From: Tomocerus qinae
Lineage: Eukaryota; Arthropoda; Collembola; Entomobryomorpha; Tomoceridae
Direction: 5' to 3'
DNA length: 64,000 nt
Assembly: GCA_020055645.1 (NCBI GenBank)
Contig: CM034546.1
Span: forward strand, 89,280,001 to 89,344,000
The notes below the pieces were generated by a model. It was not told where the DNA came from. It made no database searches and was given only the letters and a program-made list of their open reading frames with translations. The stretch's first letter is position 1, and every line of letters begins with the position of its first letter. Shown in pieces: positions 23,474 through 34,735 of this stretch. Both the position numbers and the translations under genes were made by a program.

Positions 23474-24446
23474 TTAGGGACGACCCATTGAGCTGCTCAG
23501 CATCGAATGTGAATTTGCATTTTGGGGGTAGTTCTCGTAAACATAGCGAAGGAAGCTTACGGGATCTCTCCTATATTTACAAGGACAATAACATCATTAG
23601 ACTTTAATTATACCAACGTTAAGGGTCGACCCACATAACTGCAAAATTACCTTGCATGCATACGCGCCAAATTGCCCAGTTTTCCATTGACGAAAGACTT
23701 TACTTGCTGCACAAGTTCGTCTCTGCTTTCCTGCAGATCATTAAGTCTGGAGACAAAAATGTCTCCATCAACTATATCCTTGATGCGATTTTGAAACAAA
23801 AACTGCATGAACAACAAAAAAACATTTTGAACAACCATTATTGCTAAATTCAATAATAATCACCTTGTTGAAATATATACCCCTTTCCCATTGTTAACAA
23901 TTTCTCGGATTAGAGGCAAAAGCGAGTCCAGTTCGTTGTTGACTGCCTCCCACTCTATGGGACGACCCAAAATGTCCAAATCTTGTGAAAGATCGTACAA
24001 GGTTTGCAACATGTTGCATGTAGCTGCATTCAATAAGGAGAACTGAAATAATAAATATATAATTCAATTTGTATATCTTTGTGTCGACACAGCAGAACTT
24101 AATATACTTTTTTTATTATATATATATATATATATTTATGATTATTTTGTATGTAAATAGATTTTCTTACGGGTATAGTCTTTCCCTCCTCTTGCCACTT
24201 TCTGTTTTCTTCTTTTCTTTCACGTAATTTTCTCACTTCGTCCGGATGCTCCCGTCGGAATTGTTTCTTTGCTGCGTGCCAATGTTCCAATGAATAATTT
24301 TTAGGTTTTGGGCAATTGGATCGGAAATGGCCGTCTTGACTTCCACAGTTTCCACATTGACTCGATGCTGTAAATATTAATTAGGGATATAATGATTCGG
24401 TATCATAGCTGATTGAGTCGACTCAAATAATTATTTACTTACCCAT
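23474..24446 (-). CDS. Zinc-knuckle / coiled-coil protein, third gene of the Harbinger-type locus
   Basis: I do not recognise this family. Exons: 24443-24446 (ATGG), 24171-24367, 23881-24042, 23651-23802, 23474-23570 (TAA); every phase fits and gives 203 residues. The N-terminus has a CCHC-like knuckle (CGNCGSQDGHFRSNC, one residue longer than the retroviral spacing), then a highly charged Lys/Arg/Glu helix (KLRERKEENRKW), then helical segments (LYDLSQDLDIL; RLNDLQESRDELVQQVKSF). No membrane segment or signal. Like the other two genes, its start codon sits at the very end of a tiny first exon. Two in-frame copies of the GGTCGTCCC motif encode Gly-Arg-Pro, one directly before the stop. It is probably an accessory protein of the element; RNA or DNA binding is an inference from the knuckle. 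Confidence 0.7.
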
Positions 24447-24639
24447 TTTATTACCCTCCTCAGAATACTCTACCGATGACCAGCTTGCTGTTTACCTACA
24501 AAAAGCGGCCGATGTGCGCGTCTATTGTAATTAAAATCAGAATTACTTAATATTTAATGGCTCTTTAAAGCCGGAGAACTATATTGAGTTGGACGGCAAT
24601 GGATGGAATGATCAAAAACTAGAACAGCTGTGTCGACAC

Positions 24640-25283
24640 AATAATTTCGGTAGCAGCTTGCCGCGTTGGGTGATCCCACCTATTCGTAGACGCAGTGTGC
24701 AGCTACTATCTAGCTTTCTGCTGCTTCTTTCTGGCGCAAACTTAAATTTTATGCAATCACGCAGTTTTTTAAGTGGGATCACACAGCGACAGTTAGCGGA
24801 GAAAACGCACGATGGAAAAAGCAAGAAGCTTGCTGTAGGAAGCGAGTTATATGCGTGAAAGGCTTAATGTTCCCACAAACTCTAAAAAACTCTTTTAAAA
24901 AATCGCATTCCAAAAAACGTGAATCAGTTTTAGTTTTTATACAATGTTGATTTTTTGCACCATTTAAAGCAATAATATCAAAAGTCCATCCGCCCTCCTG
25001 TGTTCCTCGATAGTCCAGGATTCCAAAAATGTAAGTCTCATAAAAATCGGCCGTAATCTTCGGGAGGAATAAAGCTTGATGTAAAGCATTTTTTAACACG
25101 CATTTAGATAGGCCCATGCGGTTGCTATGCAGGCGTGATGAGCAACCTTAAGGACATGGTTTCTAAATCATATTCACCAATATTAAATAGCTTGCCATTC
25201 AATCCATTTTAAAAATAATGAGATTTATTTTTTGACATTTACTAAACATATATCAAACAACTGAAGATGCATGTTATTATGGT
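24640..25283. other. Flank of the Harbinger-type locus, no supported gene
   Basis: Contains the inverted pair GTGATCCCACC (24669-24680) and GTGGGATCACA (24773-24783), which could be an internal hairpin or part of the element's end. A 112-codon minus ORF (24779-25117) overlaps it but has no recognised domain, and I do not call it. Confidence 0.4.
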
Positions 25284-25624
25284 TTCACGCAAAGATTGAT
25301 CCTATCTAATAACACATTACATAGAAAGGATACAGCAGAAAATTTGCACAGCAGGTATCTGTAACCAATACATTCCTATGGTAATTGCCATTTTTCGACT
25401 TTTAACATGTGAAGGGTCTGTCCGCCCGAACTGGCTCCGTGGCTCCGTGTGATTTACACGGAGCCAGTTCGGGCGGACAGACCCTTCACATGTTAAAAGT
25501 CGAAAAATGGCAATTACCATAGGAATGTATTGGTTACAGATACCTGCTGTGCAAATTTTCTGCTGTATCCTTTCTATGTAATGTGTCTTTTAGATGGGGA
25601 TCACCTTTAGATAAAAGGACAATA
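25284..25624. mobile_element. Palindromic MITE related to the inner arms of the 13.9-16.1 kb element
   Basis: Arms about 25312-25440 and 25455-25586 are near-identical inverted copies (GGCTCCGT at the centre; CATGTGAAGGGTCTGTCCGC and inverse). The sequence matches 14155-14330 and 15735-15900 of the long-inverted-repeat element, but lacks its outer 208-bp arms and coding core. It has the same CACGCAAAGATTGATC lead-in and AGATGGGGATCACC exit. Confidence 0.85.
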
Positions 25625-25811
25625 CCTGACTGTATGTTTTTTTTAATTGAGTCTACAGAAATTAATAGTTTCTATTGTAGGAAAATGAATCAGACCGTGG
25701 GAATTTTTCGGTTTCTACAATTACTGGAAAATTTGAAAAACGTTGATTTTGACAGTCAAAATCCAAAAATCAATAAATCTCCCACGGGACTTAATTTTCC
25801 AAAAACATTAG

Positions 25812-25932
25812 TAGCAGCTTGACTAAGACCAAGGCGCCAAGACACAGCAATTGGTGGTTTTTATATCTAGGGCCTAGATATAAAAACCACCAATTATTGT
25901 GTCTTGGCGTCTTGGTCTTAGTCAAGCTGCTA
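25812..25932. repeat. 121-bp near-perfect palindrome
   Basis: TAGCAGCTTGACTAAGACCA at the left tip and its inverse at the right tip; the whole stretch folds on a centre near GGGCCTAG with only a few mismatches. No coding content. Confidence 0.88.
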
Positions 25933-26026
25933 AATCTAGGCATCTCTATAGATATTTAATATAGATAATAATTTCTTACACTTAGTGCCGAATTGAAAAA
26001 TTATACGAGTAACGTGACCAACTAAC

Positions 26027-26263
26027 CAAGCACGTATGCAGAACTGAGTTTCGGAGGGGGCTAGATTTCCAATAGATATTTGAAGTATATATATTCGCGC
26101 TAAGCGCGAAAATTTTTGGCATTTTTTGAAGGAAATGAGTCAAAAATGGGAAATAATCGCGCGGAGCGCGAAATTTTTTGCTATTTTGAGAAAAAAATTC
26201 CCTTTTTCTTGGATTTCGGGGGGGGGCTTCAGCCCGTAAAGCCCATCCCTAAATACGTCCTTG
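26027..26263. mobile_element. hAT-type MITE copy with 8-bp target duplication
   Basis: Starts CAAGCACGTATGCA, ends AAATACGTCCTTG; flanked by CAACTAAC on both sides (26019-26026 and 26264-26271). Contains paired GCGCGAA blocks and a G10 run, as in the copies at 36106 and 39383. Confidence 0.93.
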
Positions 26264-26499
26264 CAACTAACCTAACTATAACTTATAATATTATTATAGT
26301 AATTGACTAACTAACTAACGCAACGACGATTGGACTACAATAGAATAGAAATCATTTTATATTTTTAGGAAATCAAAAATCATTTTATATTTTCAGGTAA
26401 TCAAAAATAGAAAAATTAGTTTGGAATACATTATATTATCGTAAAAAAATGGTGTGAAATAGCATAGAAAGTTTGAACTGATTATCTGACGTTACATGT

Positions 26500-26860
26500 C
26501 ATTTTTAGTGAATTTTTTCAATGACCTTTGACCTTTTGACACGTGTGACTTGACCTTGACATGCCTTAACGAATAAACTTTTCGATTCAGCTATCTCATG
26601 ACGTTCTACAATGTCAATAATTAAAGTTACATATGTACACCAATTTTTAATTTTTGGACCACGCCTACAGGCAGGGGGTGTGTCCGATTTTGTCCATTTT
26701 CGAACTCGACCTCGTTTTTTATCCCTACATCACGTACAGTAAGTTTAAGTTGATTATCTCAAAACGTTTTTGAGTTATCGTGCTAACAGACAGACAGACA
26801 GACAGATCAGGCATTGCTATAAAGCGGTGTTGCACACCACTTAATAATGGATAGAGAAAA
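26500..26860. repeat. Interspersed repeat with CAGACAGACAGA microsatellite
   Basis: GAGTTATCGTGCTAACAGAC followed by (AGAC)n at about 26770-26802, preceded by GACCTTTGACC-type tracts. Same family as 13740-13860 and 36900-37120. It lies just downstream of the Sec24 stop codon. Confidence 0.65.
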
Positions 26861-26909
26861 CCAAGTTTGACTAATTGCTGTTTATTATAATTAATTGGCA
26901 CTGTACAAA

Positions 26910-29900
26910 TCATTTGACCATATTTTTGAGTTGTTGAAGAAATTCGTAATAACTAACGGACGACTCTCCTCTGTCCTCCACCAAACTGTTCACAAACAAC
27001 ATTCGCTCCCGACTGTCCTCCCTATATTTAACATGACACCAGTTAATTCCTTATACATAATCGACAGAATCTTCAAGGTTACTTTTACAGTTAGGAAATA
27101 CTGGAAAACATACATATATTATTCACGATTTGAATTTGAGAGTTGGAGAAAGATGTCTGAAGGTTTACCTGATAATCCTGGTATGAACGCAGAAAGGCTT
27201 GAGGCTCTGAAGGGCACCAATGAAATTCCGAATTCTCACCGACGACTCCGTTTCCAGTTCCGGCAAATCGTTCTACAGATTCCAATCATGTCAGAAACTA
27301 CTCTTGTACTAATTATTTAAGATAACTGTCACTATAAGATTAAAAAAACATTACCATTTCGCTAAGGCCACCGAAGGCTTGTACGCCAAAGACATCTTGA
27401 CAGAATTGTTGGGAGACATTTCTGCAAACGTAGATAAGGATGAGGTCAGGTCTGTCTAGGAGGTACACTCCATTTGCGTCGATTCGATCCGAACACAAAT
27501 GTAACAACGGAAATTCGGGAATCTCTTCCTCCAATCCCTTTTTCAGTGGCTGAAATTTTTATATTGAATGAATTATTTATTTCCTTATTATGATGATATC
27601 GATACAGTAATGTAGACTATATTTAAAGGGAATGCTACTTACGAGGCTGGCGACGTTATGTAGCGGAAATAAATCAGGATAGACCGACTGTATAAGAAGA
27701 TACAATGGCAGACTTTTCATTTGGTTCATAAAATGCACTCGTTCGTCCAACTTTACTTTTAAGTCCGAACGGAATCCCGGCTAAAGGAAATTGATTATTA
27801 TTAACCACGGACTACATATTAATTAATCAAAATGCAAGGTGATTTTAATTAGTAAATATTTACGCTTCTGAGAATGGCGTGTGTGTAGGCGGGGAGCATG
27901 TTGAGGACCGGCGGGGCGAGGAGGGCAAGTTGGGGTAGCGAATTCTGTGTCGTAAGGTAGGCACTCAGTACATCTACCACAGCATTAATAAAAGCCTCCC
28001 GAGCATCCGCCAGCGAGGACGTCACACTCCGATCCACCGCTGATTGAACAAGTATATAAAGTTAAATGAGATCTAAATTATTCTTTTCTTTGCCTTAATT
28101 AAAATAACTTCTGGTCGATATTCAATTTCACTAAGTTATTTTAATCAGTTTACTGGGAATAGAGAGTGAGGGTTACCCATTTTGGCGAGAAGTCCAACGA
28201 TGGTTTGTTGGTCAGCGGAGAGGAGAACGTCGTTGACGTTACCGACGACAGGTAGACAGAGGGTGTGGACACGAATGCGGCGTTCGCCCTTGCTGGAGGT
28301 GTAGAGGAGGGCGGCTTGGAAGCAAACGTGGTTGAATTCGTTCAAACTCTCATCGATGGACACCTGCATCCCAAATCCAGCGTCCGGGTTACAGTTAGGC
28401 AGACTCAGCAAATCCGTCGACCGTACGAACAAGTTACCGTGAAAAGTGTGGATGCTCATTCCCCTAATTCATATTTATTTTATCTTTTTTAATGACTGAG
28501 CATAAACATGTACTATGACTTATGACAAAAGAAATGTGAAATGACTATTCGTGTTCAAAATGGACGTTACAAATTAAGCTCCAGAAAGGTTAACTAGGTA
28601 ATAACGGCTAATATTTCACTACCAAAAATATCCCAGGATAGAGCCAACAAATAAATATACTTTTGATTTTGATAGTCGATCGAAAGAAGCAAAAAGCTTG
28701 TGTTGTGGCAAACAATGGGATATTTAGTACTTAAAGTTAATAGATTTTGATTTTAAGCAGTTCTTCTAAATCGTCTTTGGCAAAATTGCATATCCATAAA
28801 ATGAGAGTTAGGTTGTAGAAGTAAGTGGTAGGATATAGGACAGCAATAAAAAGGAAGGGACAGTAATAGTTCCCGTAACTTAAATTAATATTATTACACA
28901 AAATTGTAAAATATAAAAAATATTTCAAGTGACTTACCGACTACACCTGACGCGCATGACGGCCTCGAATCCGATTTTGCGCGTCAGGTATCTGAGGAAG
29001 GCCTGTTCGAAGTTAAAGCTGGTCCAGGTGTCTTGCGGGGTGAGGTTGGGGAAGTGGTATACACATCCCCCGGAGTATTTGGAGATGCACGAAATGCTGG
29101 CAATATCGACGTAGTTGTGATTCACGAAGAACAAATCCACCGCAACGTATTGTGTGCTGCAGTCTAGAGCTAACTTTTTGTAGAAATCCGTCCCTGGGTT
29201 TAGAGCCTCCCGCAACTCTTTCACGTTCTTCACATCCCTCACAGGCAGACTACCTGGACCAACACTCGGCAGTCCGCAAACAAACGCTGTCATTCGACCT
29301 CCAATCGGCGCCTACAGTCCAAATGTATATTTCAATTCACAATAATAAAATCCTATAATTAATTAACCATTTTAATCCGTAATCGTCAATATTACACAAA
29401 TAAAAGAAAATTCTTTGTATGAATGCCATCATACTCTTACCAAAAGTTTGTGAGCGGCTTGGAGGGCGGCACCAAGGGCCGATCGGGTTTCACAAGTGGA
29501 CAGAAATTTAGTAGGCAGTTGCTGAAGAAGTTGACGGATGATGTCCCGGTTCTCTGTCAGACTCACCAACAGATTGTCCGGGCACGGGATAAACACATCT
29601 AGACGTATAGTAGTAAAAGTTTTTAGAAAATTGTAATTGCAGTGCCATAAGTGACGTTTAACGCAGTCATTCAATTACTAACCATCGATATCACAGACGA
29701 CGAGCTGCTGCGGCTGACTGAGGCCCTCGGCCAAATTGTAAAAATGGACTGCGGAGTCGACGGTGATGAATCCGATCTGTATGGATTACATTACATAGTA
29801 TTATGTTACAAAAAATAACTGCAATAATAATATAGCTTAATTTTATTCTAGTTCATTTCTGACCTGACTGCGACTGTCTCCCGGAATTTGGTCCATCTGC

Positions 29901-31516
29901 TCCAACAAAACATCGCACACCGTCTTGAGGTAGCCCGACTCCACGGCCGCCGCCGTCACGTCCAACACGTACAGATACACCGCCGCCTGTTCAAATACTC
30001 GTTTTTTACTTAATACTAAAGGAAAATGAAAGGAGGTCTTATTCTATAGCAATAATAATAATATTCAGAGATGTTTTTTACCTGCGGAGGGCGAACCATG
30101 TAGTCGGCAGGTGCAAGAAACTCGATTGTCGCGGAACGGACTTCAGGGCGCCGGGAAGGGTCTCCATACGTCTTTGTGATTGGGTCATACTGAAACTCCT
30201 CTGGTACTACACGAATTATAAAAACCATCATTACAAATTGTTTAAAATAAATTGGATGTTGGAATAAGGGTGGGCTTACGGTCGTTGACTCTGTAGCAAA
30301 GATTGCACTTCCAGCGTCGCTGGTCCACAAAATAGACGAATGGGTTGATGTATGTTCGACACGATCGACATCGGACGATCGTCGAACATTGGATCACCGG
30401 TAATTGCTATAAACAAAATATTTTATGACTTTATCTAGAGACACGACACAGTTTTTTAATTTAATAATATTTAGTAATTGTGTTACAGTCAAGTCCTTAA
30501 AGGGATGGATGAGGATACCCAGCGGGAGTCGCGATTTCTGCAACAGCGTCTTTGACTCTGGAATTTTGGTCAGCGTACACCGGAAGAGGCTAATATCAAA
30601 TCATCATGGGATTTAAATAAGCCTTTAAAAAAATTAATGGAATTCGACGAATATTAATAACTGCATGGGAATTTATACTCTGGACTGCAGTTGATGGAAT
30701 TCATGTACTCGTGCTGGAACCGAATCTCGGGAGGTTTGACTCCATTTGCGGGCAGCACCTGACGACACTTTAACAAGTCCACACACTCATTCCCCTAAAT
30801 CACATTATACATACATAACACAAAATAGTAAAAGATTAAAATATTTAATATTGATTTTAACGACAATGATAAAGAGATGAGCTACCCATAATTTGTTAAA
30901 TCCTTGTTGAGTGACAGAGAGACCCTGCATTTGACTGGACAGATTTCCGTAGTCACCGCCGTGGCCATTAACCGGATACCCACTCTGTAAAAATGAATAG
31001 TAGTTGCCATTCAGATATTTTTACACAAATACGAGTTGTATTTTAATTTTTGTTTTATGAATCCACTAAAAAGTAACTGACCTTGTTTTGATTATTGTAA
31101 TTTACGGAGGGGTAAAGGTTGTTCGTTTGGTTGGGGGTGAAGTTCGGTTGTCCATTATTGTAAGAAGGCGGGTACTGGTTGGCTGTGGGTTGCTGCTGGA
31201 TGGAGGGGTAAAGTGACGACGGGTAGTTGTTGTGGGGAGGCTGAGGAACGGGAGGAGTGAATGTCGGTTGGCCATTGTTTTGAGGGGGAGGAGGAGGCTG
31301 GTTGCTGTAGGTTGGCTGTGGGGGATAGGAGGAGGTTGTGGGTGTATTGGTTACATAGTTATTGTACTGCGGAGGGATCAGATGACCAGCGGAAGGAACT
31401 GGGGCACTTTGTTGTCCACTATTTGGGTAATTAGGATTGTAGGGTGGTTGAAGAAGTTCACTATCATAAAGGTTCTCCTTCCTCATAGCTGGTTGACCGT
31501 TCGCGTTAGGGAGCAT
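26910..31516 (-). CDS. Sec24 (Sec24A/B type), COPII coat cargo-binding subunit
   Basis: Binds cargo export signals at ER exit sites as the Sec23/Sec24 half of the COPII inner coat. Exons: 31082-31516, 30886-30984, 30679-30794, 30487-30589, 30280-30406, 30082-30206, 29864-29986, 29683-29776, 29441-29598, 28938-29311, 28177-28463, 27864-28039, 27643-27780, 27355-27549, 27169-27272, 26910-27021 (TGA). All sixteen junctions keep phase; 921 residues from the ATG at 31516. The N-terminal 145 residues are Pro/Asn/Gln-rich and disordered. The zinc finger is C264-x2-C267-x17-C285-x2-C288. Trunk (FYKKLALDCS), beta-sandwich, helical (SLADAREAFINAVVD) and gelsolin-like modules follow in order. The frame is open upstream to 31555, and a 5' exon near 31740-31806 is possible, so the start is uncertain. 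Confidence 0.96.
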
Positions 31517-31559
31517 CTTCTCAGAATTATCACATTCTCCTCCGCCCTCGAACACTAAT

Positions 31560-32950
31560 TAATGTTGTGACTTGGAATTGGGCAACATTGAAATCCAGAA
31601 GAAATTAGCTGCAGATGAATTGAGTAAATTGAGGAAATGATGACAGGGAAATTGAATTGTAAGATGTGAGTGTTATTATCACATTGACGTGACGTGGCTT
31701 TCCAACGCGGGTAATACAAACCAAGGACCGTCCATTCACTTCTCACCTCCAAACTGCACCTCTCTGCCCCCATCATTTCTATCTTTCCTTGATTTATAGG
31801 GTACATGCATTTTGCATTTTTGCAAACTATTATGTGTTTTCATACTACTTTGCTAAAAATGACTCAAAATACAAAAACAGGCTTTAAAATTCAAAATACA
31901 TTCATGACTCATGACTATCACAAATATCTTATTATCTAAAAATTACATTCTCCGTGAAAATTGAAAAATTAAATACAAATCAATATGCAAAATACTTTTA
32001 TGACCCATAATGTAATATGACCATACAAGTAAAATAGTTTTTCATGCGCCCACCAGATCTATACCAAGTGGGGGAAAAGGAAATGTATTTTTGAAACTGC
32101 AAAAAATAGAATAAAAACTTTCCTCCGAACTTCAAAATACTAAATTTATATATAAATAAATAAACATGCATTTCAAAAATGGTTTTGCCCAATTCTGGAA
32201 GTATATATATGTGAGTTGTTGACTTGGATGTTTATTTACGGGAAACTTGTAACTTTTGATAGTATTGATAAAATGCTGTTTTTGAGTATTTCCAACCGTT
32301 CATTCCATATGCATTCCAGTTTCAGTACATCACCATGTACTTTTGCACTTTATACGTCTACCTGTCTATATAGTATACATACATAACAACGTAACCGTAT
32401 AATATATAATACTTCTAATTTCTATGATATGGTGTCAACCAAATAAACAAAGTCTATGCCCTCATCAATACTGGCTAACTGTAAGCAATTATCTGCCAGG
32501 ACCCGGCGTCTATATAGCGCCTGAAAGGTCCCGTGCAGACTTATGTTGAATGGTTGGATTTGTAATTACTGTTTTCAACCTTGCAGTTATAAATCACGAC
32601 AGGTGTGAATATTTGTATTACAAAGGGTAGTAGTAATGTATACGAAGTCGTAATAATAATAAAATATTACAGATTCAGTCATTCGAGTTCACACCCCAAA
32701 GTCGTTAGGCAATGCCATGAATAGTCAATTAATTAGTTATTATGTCCCTAACCATATGTTCAAACCAATTTACTCGATATTTTTTCAGAGCCAAATTAAA
32801 TATTATTATTGACATAATATCTCACAGTATCGCACCTTTTGAATATAGTGTAAATATGTATATCTATTCTTTCCTTGGTGTAAATATTTTGTCTCATTAA
32901 AATGCTTTTTATTTTTAAAAAATGATCATAGTTTTAAAAAAAATGCAACT
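31560..32950. other. Sec24 upstream region and intergenic space
   Basis: No supported gene. A minus-strand stretch with ATG near 31806 and a GTGAGA donor near 31746 could be a 5' Sec24 exon, but its phase does not match the next exon as I model it. The rest is AT-rich without recognisable repeats. Confidence 0.4.
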
Positions 32951-32958
32951 ATTTGGGA

Positions 32959-33629
32959 TTAAATTTTAGAATCTGCGTCTGAATCTGTCGCTCCCTCCTT
33001 CATTGCATTCGTCTTTTGACCTCCGTTGGCACCGCCAAGCAAACCGCCTTAAATATGTGAAGATTTTATTAGCCCAATAATCGCTATACTTATATACGCC
33101 CATGGATGTGATGTCTTATAGAAAAAAATTGTAATTGCCAGATTGTCACACACCTATCACCAGAGTTAAGATTCCTTGAGCCAATTTGACGCCTTCGTTA
33201 TCAGTTACAATTCCACTTCCACTACTGCCTCCGTCATCACCGTCGTCACCGTCTTGTCTTGCGATGTTTACCTTTTCACAAATAGAATGACCCTATTAAT
33301 TATTGACGATTTGAACAATACGGATAATGCATACTTTTTTCCCTGTTTTTTTTGCGTATACATGAAACCAATTGAGAAGGGGTTATGCTCAAAAACATTT
33401 ATAAAAGGAGTTTTAAATTTTTCATTGAAATCAATTTTAGCCACTGGCAATTATATTTGCTTCCTTGGACTATTTCACATTTCCAACAAAATTATCTTGC
33501 ATTAAAATAAAAAGCAAAATAAAAAGATGATACCGTTTGGTTGGAAGCCAGTACTGGTTGGTTGGTGGTTGAACTGTCCGTGAGAACAATGAAGGGAAAT
33601 GAAATGAGGAGGATGAAGACGAAAAACAT
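32959..33629 (-). CDS. Small secreted protein, diverged member of the RQDGD family
   Basis: No known family recognised. Exons 33534-33629 (ATG), 33154-33271, 32959-33047 (TAA), phases 0 and 1, 100 residues. Residues 1-17 are a hydrophobic signal peptide (MFFVFILLISFPFIVL). Then a short Asn/Thr linker, an acidic segment ARQDGDDGDDGG, a VKLAQGILTLVIGGLLGG hydrophobic/Gly stretch and an acidic tail. The intron positions and phases and the RQDGD motif match the two genes at 33931 and 35191, so I infer a shared ancestor, although this copy is on the opposite strand and lacks the Gly/Ala-rich tail. Confidence 0.7.
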
Positions 33630-33930
33630 GTTGCACTAGTGAATTGTCTTGCCCGAATGACATTTATAATTAGATGGCTCACTGTCTGCATGATTTAATC
33701 TGGGGACACTGCACATTGTCATTTTGCCTGATCATGTACTCGATTTGAGGTTCAAGGCTACATAGGTGTACGTGGATGGAACAAAACAAAAGGTGCACCT
33801 GTCAGGCATTTACATAATTAATTAGCGGCCAGAGAGTAATTAAGATTTCAGCTCAAACCTCTCATTTCTTATATAGTTACTTTCCTTGAAGCTGAAATCT
33901 ATTTGGTGTCTGAAAACATATTTTTACAAA

Positions 33931-34735
33931 ATGCTGGCCATTTTCTTAATGTTTGCTGCTGCAGTTGCCTTTCCAGCTGAAAATGTCACACAGGAGTTAA
34001 AAAACGTTCAAACATTACAAATCAACGTCACTGTTGAGGTAATCATTATGACTGAAAATTGACACAGTAATTATTAGTTATATTGTGACTGTGACATTAG
34101 ATTGTCTTTATTTCATTATTATGCAGCATTTATGCTGCTATAATAAACGATATTTATAAATAAATACAATTTCATTTTAGCAATAAAAATTAACTAGTAA
34201 TTTCTTCCAATCACAACTGTTACTATTTTTTGTACGTAGGATGTAAAAGTTGGAAGACAAGATGGAGACGTTGAAGATGCGGTGGACTTGGCAGCAGAAA
34301 ATGGAGGTCTTCAATTGGCCACTCACAGTCAGTTGAAAAATAATCACATTTAAAAAATTTAAAATGTGTCTTTCATAAATAGCGTACGTATATTTATTTG
34401 ATATAATTATCTTGCAGTTGTCAATCTTTTACTGGGAGGATTTAGGTAAATGCGTTTTTGACTTAAAAATTGTGGAAAAGTTAATAAACTTATCCAAATG
34501 AATGAATTGTAAATATTTGTTTATTATATTATATACATCATACATAATTAAAAATGTTTCCTGATGAATAAGATTCTCTGATTTATACTTTAGTGGAATA
34601 GGACAAGCAATTGCTGGTGCAGGAGGAGGCGGCGCTAATGCAAATGGCGGTGCAGCCGGTACAGCTGGAAGTGCCACAGGAGCTGCCGGAGGGGCAACTC
34701 CTCCGAAAAACAAGATACCTAAAATATTTATATAA
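33931..34735 (+). CDS. Small secreted Gly/Ala-rich protein, tandem paralogue 1
   Basis: Exons 33931-34038, 34240-34327, 34418-34445, 34594-34735 (TAA), phases 0, 1, 2; 121 residues. Signal peptide MLAIFLMFAAAVAFPA, then an Asn/Thr segment with possible N-glycosylation sites (NVT), then VGRQDGDVEDAVDLAAENGG, a hydrophobic VNLLLGGF, and a Gly/Ala/Asn-rich tail ending TPPKNKIPKIFI. Exon 3 is only 28 nt. The layout (signal, acidic pro-segment, Gly-rich basic C-terminus) is like some arthropod antimicrobial peptides or cuticle components, but no homology is claimed. Confidence 0.8.

Larger units (their letters stand above)
19951..24639. repeat. Dispersed array of 18 GTCGAC-centred palindromes across the Harbinger-type locus
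   Basis: Ten-bp palindromes. GTGTCGACAC at 19951, 20344, 24081, 24630. GAGTCGACTC at 20822, 21168, 21678, 24415, with one-base variants at 20610 and 21543. GGGTCGACCC at 21998, 23252, 23623, with variant GGGACGACCC at 22578, 23477, 23959. AGGTCGACCT at 22284 and 22832. Several extend further (16 bp at 22281-22296). They fall in exons and introns of all three genes; one abuts a splice acceptor (20355), and 58- and 67-bp introns each carry one. GTCGAC appears only about eight times in the remaining 59 kb, not in such arms. Function unknown; binding sites for an element protein are my inference. Confidence 0.9.
19939..24640. mobile_element. PIF/Harbinger-type three-gene element or locus (ends not resolved)
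   Basis: Contains a MADF-BESS gene (+), a DDE_4-type transposase (-) and a zinc-knuckle/coiled-coil gene (-), bounded by the outermost GTGTCGACAC palindromes. I searched both flanks for short terminal inverted repeats with a 3-bp target duplication and found none, so true ends may lie anywhere from about 19.4 to 24.9 kb. Inside it, about 22980-23250 ends in CCTCGGGCGAGCTAAA, reminiscent of the interspersed repeat near 37.1 kb. Confidence 0.65.

Noticed and set aside
24779-25117. Minus-strand ORF (112 codons) right of the Harbinger-type locus
   Set aside because: No family match and it runs through an inverted repeat; probably chance.
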